Below the pieces are notes generated by a model. It worked only from the letters and a program-made list of their open reading frames with translations. It had not been told where the DNA came from and ran no database searches. Both the position numbers and the translations under genes were made by a program. Shown here piece by piece: positions 48,841 to 58,982 of a stretch of DNA of 64,000 bases. Source of the stretch: Mikania micrantha (lineage: Eukaryota; Streptophyta; Magnoliopsida; Asterales; Asteraceae); assembly GCA_009363875.1 (NCBI GenBank), contig CM018682.1, forward strand, positions 66,858,031 through 66,922,030. Reading direction: 5' to 3'. Every line of letters begins with the position of its first letter. Within the stretch, counting starts at the first letter, position 1.

Positions 48841-49810
48841 CCAACACACCACAAAACACATACTCATACCTATATGGTTATAGGTGCTTACTAGCAGGTG
48901 CTAGCATTCGCAGACGCGAACACTTACTCATCGGAACTGCTTTAACAGGTGAGTTCACATCCCCTTTTTACTTTTCTAACCTTTGGGGGAGAAAACACTA
49001 CATTATAACTGTTTTTGAACAACAACTCATTTTATTTACATATGGACATGCTTTATCACTATATGTATATGTGTGGACCACATCACAACTAAAAGTCCTC
49101 ACGATACTCCACGGACCGTTAGTAGCGCGTAGCGCCTAGCGTGGTAATCTTGAATAGTACTATTTGGTCATGACAAGCCCCACCCATCGCGCCTGGGAGG
49201 CCAACCCGACTTGAGGTCGGAATGGGTGCAATATTGACCAGCATTTTGCCATTGTCTTGTGATGGACATGGCGGGAGGCACAACTGTCAGCTTCGGTACG
49301 AACCCGCATATAATATAATTGTATTGACTAGCTATCAATCGATACTGCATTGTGATGATATGTAAATCATAAATCTTACTTTAAACATTGGATGTTTATT
49401 GCTTATGAAAAACCTGTGCTCTCACCAACCTTTGTGTTGACCCTTTTACTCGCATGTTTTCTCAGGTAGCTAAGGCACGCACACAAGGATTAGGATGCTA
49501 GGATGGAGTCCCATGCATCTACTATAGTGCTTTATGTTTTTGAGAACATTTATTATTTTGATATGTCATGTACTGTTAAACACCTTTTAACGCTTCCGCT
49601 AATTATGAACACAAATATGTTTTGATAACTTATATTTTACTTCCACAACTCTGATTTTACTAAACTGTTTTATCCAAGTTATTGGATGTACGTATACACC
49701 CAGACATGTACGTCTCACAACTGTGTGACCGGAGACTGCGATCCTGACTGGTCTTACTCGCGCCCCGGACGAGACGGGATTTCTTGGGGTGCGACAGATT
49801 GGTATCAGAG
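48841..49810 (+). repeat. LTR 3' part with PBS, target of the SIRE-like insertion
   Basis: The shared LTR module (49418-49470) is followed by GACGGGATTTCTTGGGGTGC and GACAG, and then a perfect Met-tRNA PBS, TTGGTATCAGAGCC, at about 49798-49811. So this is the 3' edge of another plus-oriented 5' LTR. Its interior starts at 49812 and is cut by the SIRE-like element at 50054. Confidence 0.6.
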
Positions 49811-49811
49811 C

Positions 49812-50053
49812 CTCCGGTTATTGCGAATTAGGTTAGCATTTAGTGAAATTAGTCTATAACCACTAGTCTCCACACAACACATAGTGCTTAGTATTGTGAT
49901 ACTAGCATACATGATTGTACACACACTTACTACGCGCATAATAGATATGACGTCACCATCGTCACCGCATGTGATTACACATGACAGGGAGGAGCCGATA
50001 GCTCTACATGTTTTCTTTCAATACCTACCACACACTACATTAGTCATTAGACA
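49812..50053 (+). other. Leader of a retroelement interrupted by the SIRE-like insertion
   Basis: Follows the PBS and is non-coding. It ends with AGACA (50049-50053), the target duplication of the next element; the sequence resumes at 63756. Confidence 0.5.
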
Positions 50054-50218
50054 TGTTGATACATGTAATGTCCCTAGTTCAGTTTTGTAAACTCTAATCA
50101 AGTAATGTTCAAATTATTAATGGAAGATGTCTTTTTACATTGTTCTTAATGTTTAATATTGGTTATATGTTTATGTTATTGGTTGATGTGATTGATTATG
50201 TAATTGAGTATGAGTCTG

Positions 50219-50388
50219 GTTCATTCGGCCGAATGACTCTAACGTATGAAGTCATTCGGCGAATGAAACCAGAGTATGGCTCATTTCAGCAAATGAGTCA
50301 TTCGCCGAATGACTCATTCGACTGAATTATCATTCGACAGATGCCATTCGCTGAATGAATTGCTTCGGCCTCTCATTCGGCCGAATGT
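50219..50388. repeat. CATTCG/CGAATG palindrome array in U3
   Basis: At least eleven CATTCG or CGAATG half sites, most paired as ATTCGGCGAAT or ATTCGGCCGAAT palindromes. The same array, with two palindromes altered by substitutions, is in the 3' LTR at 63279-63448. Confidence 0.85.
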
Positions 50389-50395
50389 CGACTGC

Positions 50396-50404
50396 CTATA
50401 TATA
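50396..50404 (+). promoter_or_regulatory. TATA box of the LTR promoter
   Basis: CTATATATA lies eight bases downstream of the last palindrome of the U3 array. The start of R would be about 30 bp on. Confidence 0.7.
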
Positions 50405-50961
50405 CAAGTTCAAATCATTTCAACCCTAACTTCAGAAGAGCCCTTATTCGTCCCAACTCACTCCAGTGTCAAACCTTAGGGTTTTTGAGCGTCCTTCTTC
50501 TGTCCAAGTTCGAATCATAGCTAGTGGTGATCTATTTACAATCAAACGTCCATCTTTCATCTTTGGATCACCACTTTTGCTGTTGTTCTCGATTGGAAAA
50601 CCCTAGAATAGGATTCCGCACTATTCTAGTGGCTGTTGAGCAGGTAATCTATCAGATTGAGTTGTTTCTAGACTCGATCTAGGTCCTACAAAGTGGTATC
50701 AGAGCTTTGGCTCTTGATTCTGCTCAATTTCCGATCAAAATCATCTCCTCTGGTGTTGCTTGTTTGAAACCTGTCAAAACCCTAAACCCTTGTGCGAAAA
50801 GTTACTGTTTCATTGCCTTTTTGTGGATTTTTTTTGTGTTTTCGACTAAACGTTTATCCCAATTTGTTTCTTATCATCTCATGGAGTTTTGTACCAAATT
50901 TGGTACTTAGATCTGGTCTAAATATTGAGATATCGTGATTTTGGTTGCAAAAACCCTCAAA

Positions 50962-51210
50962 TCAGGCGAATGAGCTTGGCGGCCGAATAGTTTCAGCCGA
51001 ATAAGCCTTCATTCGGCGAATAGGTTCATTCGACCTCTCATTCGCCGAATAGCTCTCATTCGGTTGTTCATTTGGCGAATAGCCCACATTCGATCCTTCA
51101 TTCGGTGAAAGACTTCTTAGGTTAAGACATTCGGCGAATAGGTTCATTCGACCTCTCATTCGCCAGTTAGTGCACTTTCGGCCCCCGACATTCGCCACAT
51201 TCATTTTCAT
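50962..51210. repeat. Second palindrome array, in the gag leader
   Basis: CATTCGGCGAATAG, CATTCGCCGAATAG and related half sites recur between the PBS and the gag ATG. GACATTCGGCGAATAGGTTC with its flank is a near-duplicate of an earlier unit. Confidence 0.8.
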
Positions 51211-51265
51211 TCGGCCTTCAGTCCAGAATTTTTCTAAGTGTTGAGTTTTTGTCTCTATTGATTCT

Positions 51266-52627
51266 ATGGAGGATTTGGCACTGATGGCAAATCAGAACCA
51301 TCGCATACAGACTTTGTTGTTGACAGAGAATGAGACGGGGAACTCCAATAAAGCTCCCAAGTTACTAACCTTAGACGATTATCCTCACTGGAACTATCGA
51401 TTTGAGATTCACATTAATGGGGTGGATACAAATATATGGATGATGATTGAAGGAGGATATCTGAGGCCTCTTAATGAAGATGGAACTCCTATGCTAGTCA
51501 CACGGATGACTGAGCCTCAAAGGAAGCTGTATGATTATGAGAAGAAAGCTTATGCTATTTTGTCACAGTCCATTGCTACTGATATTTTCCATCAGTTTAG
51601 ACAATTCACTTCTGCTAAGCTACTGTGGGATGCATTGCAACAAAGATATGAGGGTAATGATGCTTTGAAGAGTATCAAGTCAAAGGCATTAAGAAAGGAA
51701 TTCAATAGCTTCATGTATGTGGGAAATGAGTCACTGGATGAGCTGATTGCTAGATTTTATCATCTTTTGAGTGAGTTATTCAATCATGAAGTCAAGACAA
51801 CAACTCAGGAAAAGATCCAGTGTTTGGCAGATGCTTTACCTCCAAAGTGGGAGTCATTCTTGATGGTACTCAAACAGAACCAGATGTTGGCACACATGGA
51901 TATCAATGATTTTATCCAGAAACTGAAAGAGCAGGAGATAGAAAACAAATGGAAAGCCAAGAGAGTTGTTCAAGTTCAGGACCCCTCCTTATACTATTCC
52001 ACTCCCACAGTAGATAAATCCAATACTCATGCTCCTCTAAAGACTGCTTTTGTTTCTAAGACATCTGAGGCTCCATCTACTGCTCAGATTCATTTCAGTC
52101 AATCATCCTCAACCAGTTCACAAACAGAACATCATCAGCCTACTACCAGCCTGAAGACAGACAACTTTGACAAGGTCACCGTGGAGATTGCAAAAGAGCA
52201 TATGGGTCTTTTGTCTACATTGGTTAGGTCATATGATGGATTAGTTGCTGGTCAGATCGGTAATCCTTATTTGACCAATGATGACTATTCTCAGATAGAT
52301 CCTGATGACATGGAACGAATTGACATTATGTGGGCGTTGGCAAGTGCGGTTAGGAGAGCTAAGGAGTTTGTCAAGAGGACTGGGAAGGATATCAATTTAA
52401 ACAAGGAGTCTAATTTTGGATTTGATATGGCATCTGTGACATGCTACAACTGTGGTGAGAAGGGTCATTTTGCCAGGCAGTGCAAACAGCCGAAGAAAGC
52501 ATGCAACAAGAATCCATTCCAGCATCAGAAATCCTCCACTGCCAATCCAGAAAGGAGATTAGTTCCCATTGATTCTCCTTCTCAAGCTGGATCTTCATCC
52601 TCTGCAAGTAAAGCTTTAATGGTTTAA
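51266..52627 (+). CDS. SIRE-like Gag (UBN2 family, CCHC zinc knuckle)
   Basis: 453 codons from the ATG at 51266, the first ATG after the leader array. The N-terminus has the Copia Gag motif TLDDYPHWNYRFEIHING, then FHQFRQFTSAKLLWDALQQR and SFMYVGNESLDELIARFYHL (UBN2). A Ser/Gln-rich linker precedes the knuckle CYNCGEKGHFARQC near residue 393. It is the structural protein of the particle. It ends with TAA at 52625-52627, after which the same frame stays open through the next ORF. Expression of downstream functions would therefore need readthrough, reinitiation or an ancestral sense codon. Confidence 0.9.
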   Translation: MEDLALMANQNHRIQTLLLTENETGNSNKAPKLLTLDDYPHWNYRFEIHINGVDTNIWMMIEGGYLRPLNEDGTPMLVTRMTEPQRKLYDYEKKAYAILSQSIATDIFHQFRQFTSAKLLWDALQQRYEGNDALKSIKSKALRKEFNSFMYVGNESLDELIARFYHLLSELFNHEVKTTTQEKIQCLADALPPKWESFLMVLKQNQMLAHMDINDFIQKLKEQEIENKWKAKRVVQVQDPSLYYSTPTVDKSNTHAPLKTAFVSKTSEAPSTAQIHFSQSSSTSSQTEHHQPTTSLKTDNFDKVTVEIAKEHMGLLSTLVRSYDGLVAGQIGNPYLTNDDYSQIDPDDMERIDIMWALASAVRRAKEFVKRTGKDINLNKESNFGFDMASVTCYNCGEKGHFARQCKQPKKACNKNPFQHQKSSTANPERRLVPIDSPSQAGSSSSASKALMV

Positions 52628-52639
52628 CAAGATGAAGGG

Positions 52640-54184
52640 GTGAACTGGGATTTCAGATTCAATGCTGATAAAGAAGAACAAGATAAAGCTTGTATTGCTG
52701 AGATTCAACAATCTGAAGATCAAAGTGAGGAAAGCATTCGGGAAGACTCAATGGTGAATGATGATAAAGTCTCAAATTCAGAATCAGATAGCATGACAGA
52801 TTCAGACACTCAAGATTCTGATGCTGAAGCTGATGACTCCTCTACTCAATTTGCTTTGATGGTAAACTCTTCTGCTTCATCAGAGTCAGAGCAGGTATAC
52901 ACTGATTGTTCATCTTCACATTCAGAGTGTTTTAATTGTGTTGATCTTAGAAGTAAGGTCCTTGCTTATCAGACACATAACAGTGCTTTGATGAACGATC
53001 TCGACTTATGCATTGAAGCTAACAAAATTTTAAAATCTAATGAAAAAGATTTTCAAGCTAAAATTGATCTTTTAAACAGACAATTGCATGAAGCCGAGAT
53101 TGCAGTGCTGAATAAGCAAGATGCTATCACTTCTTATCTCAATACCATTAATGAGATTAAGAAAAAGTTAGCCATAGTCGAGTGTGACTATGAGACCTTG
53201 GGTCAGAAGCTCAAGAGCTATGAAAGCTCATCTTATATTATTGAGCACATGATCAGTAGGGGTACTGTTCAACATGAGAAGGAAAAGGTTAACTATCAAA
53301 ATTGTCCCCCACCTATTCTCAACACCTTTGTCAATACACCAAATGACAAAGATGTTAAGGATTTTCAAGTTACTACTCCGTTAGTAATAGATCCAGTTGA
53401 TCTGAGTACAAATCAGATTTCATCAAAGACTGAGGGATCTCGGGTGGATGGAGTTGTTGAAGATTGGGTCTCAGATTCCGAGGATGAATCAGGTTATTCA
53501 CCTAAGTATAGTACTCCTCGGAATCAAACTCCTGTTGTCATGAAAGGTGACCCAATCTGCAACTCAAAGATTTACAAAGAATTGAGCTTTGTTAAAGCTT
53601 CACAAGAATATGAGGCTAAGTGTGTTACCAAATCAGCTTTTGTTGGTAACAAAGGGACAAAGGGTTTGGGCTTTGATCTAGATAGTCAGAAAACAAATGC
53701 TTTTAAATCAAATAGAAAACCATTTTATGATTTAAAACATTTTCATAAAAAAGGTGACAAAGTCTGTTTTGAATGTGGTGAGTCTGGACACATTGTGAGA
53801 TTTTGTCCTCATTTGATCAGGCCAAAGGTTGTTTCTTTCAGAAAATTAAATTCTTCTTTACCAAAACCGGTAAAATCTGTTCTTAAGCCTGTTCAAACAA
53901 AGGCCAAACAACCAGTTCTGATTAAAACTTTAGACAAGGGTAAAGGAAAACTGGAAACATTGAATGTTCCAAGTGTGCTTAAAGTTAACCAAGCAAAATC
54001 ATCATCCATTTATCTGAAAACCTCTTTTGATAAAAACGCAATTTGGAAAGTTAAATCATCTGAGCATTGTATTCCACTTATTTCAGATAAATCTCTTCCT
54101 GATGGAAAATGGATTGATGTTTGGATCCGAGACTCTATGGGTCAACCCAAGACTGTAAAGGCTTGGGTTCCCAAAGTGAACTAA
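52640..54184 (+). CDS. Gag/pol linker ORF with second CCHC knuckle
   Basis: 514 codons in the same frame as gag, separated only by the TAA at 52625. Acidic N-terminus (many D, E, S), a probable coiled coil around LDLCIEANKILKSNEKDFQA and LLNRQLHEAEIAVLNKQDAI, and a second zinc knuckle, CFECGESGHIVRFC, at about residues 376-389. It ends KAWVPKVN then TAA at 54182-54184. Lysine-rich after the knuckle. Such a second knuckle upstream of protease is seen in other plant SIRE-type polyproteins, from memory. It has no own obvious promoter. It could be the C-terminal half of a long Gag. Confidence 0.75.
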   Translation: MNWDFRFNADKEEQDKACIAEIQQSEDQSEESIREDSMVNDDKVSNSESDSMTDSDTQDSDAEADDSSTQFALMVNSSASSESEQVYTDCSSSHSECFNCVDLRSKVLAYQTHNSALMNDLDLCIEANKILKSNEKDFQAKIDLLNRQLHEAEIAVLNKQDAITSYLNTINEIKKKLAIVECDYETLGQKLKSYESSSYIIEHMISRGTVQHEKEKVNYQNCPPPILNTFVNTPNDKDVKDFQVTTPLVIDPVDLSTNQISSKTEGSRVDGVVEDWVSDSEDESGYSPKYSTPRNQTPVVMKGDPICNSKIYKELSFVKASQEYEAKCVTKSAFVGNKGTKGLGFDLDSQKTNAFKSNRKPFYDLKHFHKKGDKVCFECGESGHIVRFCPHLIRPKVVSFRKLNSSLPKPVKSVLKPVQTKAKQPVLIKTLDKGKGKLETLNVPSVLKVNQAKSSSIYLKTSFDKNAIWKVKSSEHCIPLISDKSLPDGKWIDVWIRDSMGQPKTVKAWVPKVN

Positions 54185-54197
54185 TTGTCTCTTTACT

Positions 54198-55295
54198 GTG
54201 CAGGTTGCCCCAAAAGCTGGAGTTAACAGCAACTGGATCATTGATAGTGGGGCTTCCAAACACATGACTGGTGATATTTCTCTGCTCACCAATGTGAATG
54301 CAGTTCGAGGTGGATATGTTGCTTTTGCCGGTGACAAAGGCGGTTTTATTACAGGAGAGGGAATTCTGACAAATGGACAAGTTTCATTTGATAATGTCAG
54401 ATATGTTAAACAGCTGGAAAACAACCTCCTGTCAGTTTCTCAGATTTGTGACAAAGAGTACAAGGTCTTATTTGATGAGTCAAAATGTTACATTCTTAAG
54501 CAAGGTGTTAAGATCCCTGAAGATTGGATTTTGATGTCTGCTCCAAGAAAGCAAGATTTGTACGTTCTCAATATGGCCACAGCTTCAACTACATCCTCCG
54601 CAGCTTCATGTTTTATGACAAAGGCAACTGAAAAAGATTCAGTCCTTTGGCATAAGAGGATGGGTCATTTGAGTTTACGCAAAATGAATCATTTGGTTCA
54701 TAATAGTCTGGTTGAGGGAGTTAGCTTGAAGAATTTTAAGCTGTCTGATATCCGTGTATCTTGCAAGAAGGGAAAGCAATCTAAGCAGTCTCATAAGCTG
54801 AAAAAGTTTCACTCAATCAATGTTCCTCTTGAGCTTCTCCACATGGATTTATTTGGTCCAGTGAATCGAAAGAGTATAGCTGGAGATCAATACTGTCTTG
54901 TCATCACTGACGAGTATTCCAGATACTCTTGGGTTTTCTTTCTAAAGGAGAAATCTGAAACATTTGATTGCATTCAAGTTTTGGTTACCAAACTTGAATC
55001 ACTTTATAAGCTCAAGATTCGTCAGTTTCGAACTGATAATGGAACGGAGTTCAAAAATCACAACATGGAAAACTTTTGTAATGCAAGAGGAATTGTGCAA
55101 CAATTTAGTGCTCCATATGTTCCTCAAATGAATGGTGTTGCTGAACGCAAAAATAGGACATTGATTGAGGCTGCTAGAACCATGCTTGCTGATTCTTCCC
55201 TGCCGGTTCAATTCTGGAATGAAGCTGTAGCAAATGCTTGCTATACATTGAACCGGGTACTAATTGTAAAAAGACATGGGGAAGACTTGTTTTGA
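54198..55295 (+). CDS. Copia Pol: protease and integrase (frame broken at 3' end)
   Basis: Aspartic protease active site WIIDSGASKHMTG near the start, and a GAG-pre-integrase zinc domain (LWHKRMGHLSLRKMNHLV, then VSCKKGKQSKQ). The integrase core has its acidic triad in HMDLFGPV, FRTDNGTEFKN and GVAERKNRTL. The frame has no ATG at its start and is shifted by +1 from the preceding ORF; a 3' splice-site-like TTTACTGTGCAG sits at the junction (54192-54203). At the end it runs out of frame at a GGGG run near 55278, where the continuing integrase is found one base over. Residue order and spacing are otherwise normal. Confidence 0.85.
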   Translation: MQVAPKAGVNSNWIIDSGASKHMTGDISLLTNVNAVRGGYVAFAGDKGGFITGEGILTNGQVSFDNVRYVKQLENNLLSVSQICDKEYKVLFDESKCYILKQGVKIPEDWILMSAPRKQDLYVLNMATASTTSSAASCFMTKATEKDSVLWHKRMGHLSLRKMNHLVHNSLVEGVSLKNFKLSDIRVSCKKGKQSKQSHKLKKFHSINVPLELLHMDLFGPVNRKSIAGDQYCLVITDEYSRYSWVFFLKEKSETFDCIQVLVTKLESLYKLKIRQFRTDNGTEFKNHNMENFCNARGIVQQFSAPYVPQMNGVAERKNRTLIEAARTMLADSSLPVQFWNEAVANACYTLNRVLIVKRHGEDLF

Positions 55296-57531
55296 ACTGC
55301 TCCATAATAGAAAGCCAAATCTTAAGTATCTTGAACCGTTTGGTGCACCATGCACTATGCTGAAGAAACATGAACAGGGCAAGTTCAATGAGAAGGTGGA
55401 AGAAGGGTACTTTCTTGGGTATAGCACTCCAAATAAACGAGTTTACAACATTTCAACTCATAATGTGGAGGAGTGGTACCATGTTGATGTTCAGAAATAT
55501 TCTATGCCCCCACCTGGAAAAGGGCCAGATTGGATGTTTGATTATTCCAGTCTTTTTGATTCATTCAATATGCCCCCCATGTATTCAGATGAAGATGTTG
55601 CTGTTCAGATATTGTATGATGTACAAAATGCACCTGATGAAACTTTTCAACCTTCATCTGCATCCGTTCCTACTACACAGATAAATGATGACAGCTCAGA
55701 CACAGATGACAATTCTCCAGCTGCTCCTGAACCAGTTTTTGATAATCTTGTACCTGGTCTTGAGGATTTGAATCTGAATAACTTAGATCCTGAGGTTGAG
55801 GTTCCAACTCATCCTGTTGGAAGAATTAATCGTATTCATCCTCAAGAAAATATTATTGGGAGTCCTTTGGATGGAGTGAAGACTCGAAGTCAGATTTCTT
55901 CAGGTGGTCTTGCTGACATTCTTGATTTTGCAGATGTAAGCTTTTGTGCTCATTCCTGCTTTATTTCTCAAGTTGAACCGCGTACTGTCACTGAAGCTCT
56001 CAAGGAAGAATCATGGGTTGATGCAATGCAAGAAGAACTTTTGCAATTCAAAAAGTTAGGTGTCTGGCAATTGGTTGACAGACCTAAAGGTGCAAAAGTC
56101 ATTGGCACTCGATGGGTTCTTCGTTGCAAGAAAGATGATCACGGGATCATAGTGCGAAACAAGGCACGTCTGGTGGTTCAAGGATTCAGACAGATTGAGG
56201 GATTGGATTACAATGAAGTATTTGCACCAGTTGCTAGACTTGAAGCCATTCGTATCTTCTTGGCTTATGCATCCTTCAAAAAGTTCAAAGTCTATCAAAT
56301 GGATGTAAAAAGTGCTTTTCTTCATGGTGTGATAAGTGAAACAGTGTACGTAAGTCAACCTCCCGGGTTTGAGGATCCATTGCATAGTGACCAAGTCTAC
56401 AAACTAGACAAAGCCTTATATGGATTACATCAAGCACCGCGAGCCTGGTATGAAACATTGTCCACACACCTTCTGAACAACGGGTTCAGAAGAGGTGTTA
56501 TTGACTGTACACTGTTTATACGAGAAAAGGATGGAGACTTACTCTTGGTGCAAGTATATGTGGACAACATCATCTTCGGTTCAACAAATGATGATCTGTG
56601 CAAAGATTTTGAAAAGGTTATGAAAGAGAAGCTCGAGATGAGCTCAATGGGAGAAATGAAATTTTTTCTGGGATTACAAGTAGATCAGTCTGAGGCAGGA
56701 ATCTTCATTCATCAAACCAAATATGTTGGGGATATACTTAGCCGGTTCAGTATGTCTGATGCAAAGCCTGCTGGTACCCCACTGGCTGTCAATCACGGGA
56801 TTACACCAGATGAAAAGGGGGAGTTAATTGATGCTACTTTGTACCGAGGAATATTTGGGTCTCTCATGTATCTTACTGCTTCTCGGCCAGACATCATGTT
56901 CGCCACATGCTTATGTGCAAGATATCAATCAAAGCCAAGAGTGTCTCATCTGATTGCTGTCAAAAGGATTATGCGTTATCTGAAGGGTACACCGAATCTT
57001 GGCCTATGGTACCCTAATGATGATAACTTTGAGCTAACTGCATACAGTGATTCAGACTATGGTGGATGCAAAAGAGATTTCAAGTCAACATCGGCAGGAT
57101 GTCAGTTCTTTGGAAACCGATTAGTTACCTGGCAGTGCAAGAAGCAGACGTCGGTGTCTACTTCAACTTGTGAAGCTGAATATATTGCTGCTGCTAGTTG
57201 CTGTTCTCAAATCATCTGGATACAACAGCAACTCAGGGACTATGGGTTACATTTTTCTAACACTCCCATCTATGTTGATAATACTGCCGCCATAGCTGTC
57301 ACTAAAAATCCTGTTCAGTATTCCAAAACAAAACACATCGACATTAAATATCACTTCATACGTGATTGTTTTGAAAAGAAATTAATCGATGTTGTTAAAA
57401 TTCACACAGATCACCAGAAAGCCGATCTTTTTGCAAAAGCGTTTGATAAATCCAGATTTTTATATCTGTTATCGGCTAATGGTGTTTTTCAAAAAGATGG
57501 AATCCAATCTGCATCTGAATCTAATAAATGA
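55276..57531 (+). CDS. Copia Pol: integrase C-terminus, reverse transcriptase, RNase H
   Basis: Continues Pol after a one-base shift near 55278. It holds the integrase C-terminal FGAPCTMLKKHEQGKF and EEGYFLGYSTPNKRVY. RT follows with ESWVDAMQEELLQFKKLGVW, GTRWVLRCKKDDHG, NKARLVVQGFRQIEGLDYNE, VYQMDVKSAFLHGVISETVY and LYGLHQAPRAWYETL. The catalytic box is YVDNII, not YVDDII: the second aspartate codon is AAC at 56566-56568 (residue 431). RNase H has AYSDSDYGG, STSTCEAEYIAAA and TKHIDIKYHFIRD. The frame is open to TGA/TAA at 57529-57531. The D-to-N change should abolish RT activity of this copy. Confidence 0.88.
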   Translation: MGKTCFELLHNRKPNLKYLEPFGAPCTMLKKHEQGKFNEKVEEGYFLGYSTPNKRVYNISTHNVEEWYHVDVQKYSMPPPGKGPDWMFDYSSLFDSFNMPPMYSDEDVAVQILYDVQNAPDETFQPSSASVPTTQINDDSSDTDDNSPAAPEPVFDNLVPGLEDLNLNNLDPEVEVPTHPVGRINRIHPQENIIGSPLDGVKTRSQISSGGLADILDFADVSFCAHSCFISQVEPRTVTEALKEESWVDAMQEELLQFKKLGVWQLVDRPKGAKVIGTRWVLRCKKDDHGIIVRNKARLVVQGFRQIEGLDYNEVFAPVARLEAIRIFLAYASFKKFKVYQMDVKSAFLHGVISETVYVSQPPGFEDPLHSDQVYKLDKALYGLHQAPRAWYETLSTHLLNNGFRRGVIDCTLFIREKDGDLLLVQVYVDNIIFGSTNDDLCKDFEKVMKEKLEMSSMGEMKFFLGLQVDQSEAGIFIHQTKYVGDILSRFSMSDAKPAGTPLAVNHGITPDEKGELIDATLYRGIFGSLMYLTASRPDIMFATCLCARYQSKPRVSHLIAVKRIMRYLKGTPNLGLWYPNDDNFELTAYSDSDYGGCKRDFKSTSAGCQFFGNRLVTWQCKKQTSVSTSTCEAEYIAAASCCSQIIWIQQQLRDYGLHFSNTPIYVDNTAAIAVTKNPVQYSKTKHIDIKYHFIRDCFEKKLIDVVKIHTDHQKADLFAKAFDKSRFLYLLSANGVFQKDGIQSASESNK

Positions 57532-58680
57532 TCATCAACTTTTTCTTAGATAATTTTCGTTTTTGTTTATTTACTTATCGCATTTCAATTCTCTCTTGTA
57601 TAGTCTATTTTATTTTTCAAAAACCCAAAAAGATTTTCTGTTTTAGGTTTTTAGGGGGAGATATTCGAAAAAAAAAAATTGAAAAACCAAAAACATTTGA
57701 AAAATTGAAAAATCAAAAACATCTGAAAAATTAAAAATTGAGATGGTCGTCCGTTAAAAGATAATGCATTAATCTATCATGTCATAAAAAGCAGAAGTGA
57801 ATGTGTAAAATGAAAACACAAGAGAATTATGATGGGATGTACTGATAGGACGACTTTACAAAATAGATAAACAACTTGTGATAACTTAGAAAGTCTGATT
57901 TGTGGGAACTGTTTCATAAAACCAATTAAGTAAGAAATAGTTTTTGACTCAAATCAAGCATACACCGGTCATCATGGAATCAAATGAGGTTTCAAACAAA
58001 AGAAAATAAACAAGCTGGTATTAAGCTTGAAGAAAAAGAAAAACAAGCTGGTATTAAGCTTGAAGAAAAACTTAAACAAATTAAGTTCGATTCCATACAT
58101 GTGCCATATTGCTGGGACGGACCTAGCTGAAGCCATCCATTTGGATAGAACAAGAAAAATACAAAAAGATAATAAAGTTTGAGTCTTATTGAATTTATGA
58201 TGACTGGTATTAAGATATGCAGAGATGAGTTATAAACTGATTTTGATCTTTAATGGTGTAATGAAATGGGGAACTCAATCAAAAAACATGAGTAATTATC
58301 AAGTATGTTTAGTTGTTATGTATTGTATGGTTTAAAATTGGACAAACATATCAGTAATCGTATCATAAAACCAATGTGTCTAAGGTTAAACATTCAATAA
58401 AGCTGATGTGATACGATTAGAGTTATGTGTTATTTGTTTAGTAGACCATTCTCACAAAAACATGTGCTTATTTTTTTTATTGTTAGTTGTACAGTTGTAA
58501 TCTTTGATTCAGAAAAATACAAAAAGATTTTCTATTTTCAATTTTAGTTTAGATGATCATTTGTAGGTTCAGATGACTTTCACATTTGAATCCTGAATCA
58601 ACCAGACATATCTTCATAAATTTTCAAAAATTTGATGCTCATAAATGAAAAATCTTGAAAAAGTTTGTGTTTTTGAATGC
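57532..58680 (+). other. Spacer between pol and the env-position module
   Basis: Non-coding. It has A-rich direct repeats (TTGAAAAA.CAAAAACAT at 57675-57740) and a 31-bp tandem duplication containing AACAAGCTGGTATTAAGC at about 58009-58075. No ORF is supported. Confidence 0.6.
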
Positions 58681-58687
58681 TAATATC

Positions 58688-58982
58688 TCCATTCGCACGA
58701 ATGAAGTGTGAAACTCACACATTCGGCCGAATGAATTCATTATGCGAATGAATCATTCGACCGAATGAACTAGACTAAGTAAGTCTCATTCGGCGAATGA
58801 GCTGTGTCGATTGTCTCATTCGACATTCTCATTCGGCGAATGAATGATGACGAATGTCTCATTCGACAGTGTCATTCGGCGAATGTGGGTGTCTGTCATC
58901 CGACCTTTCGCCTGTCTCATTCAGCGAATGAGACAAGGCTATAAATAAAGACTTTCGGGCGAATGAGACACTTTTTATCTGA
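58688..58982. repeat. Internal palindrome array upstream of the env-position ORF
   Basis: About eighteen CATTCG/CGAATG half sites, with several complete TCATTCGGCGAATGA palindromes, end just before a TATA box. Same motif family as the U3 array. Confidence 0.85.
58940..58947 (+). promoter_or_regulatory. Putative internal TATA box
   Basis: TATAAATA lies directly downstream of the internal palindrome array, mirroring the U3 arrangement. It lies about 690 bp upstream of the env-position ATG. Function is inferred from layout. Confidence 0.5.

Larger units (their letters stand above)
50054..50690 (+). repeat. 5' LTR of SIRE-like element
   Basis: Starts TGTTGATACATGTAATG and ends CGATCTAGGTCCTACA. 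U3 carries a CATTCG/CGAATG palindrome array (50219-50388) directly upstream of the TATA box at 50396. The short ORF inside it is also in the 3' LTR and is not a gene. Confidence 0.95.

Noticed and set aside
50140..50325. 61-codon ORF repeated in both LTRs (also 63200-63385)
   Set aside because: It lies in U3 across the palindrome array; the two copies are similar only because the LTRs are. No protein features.
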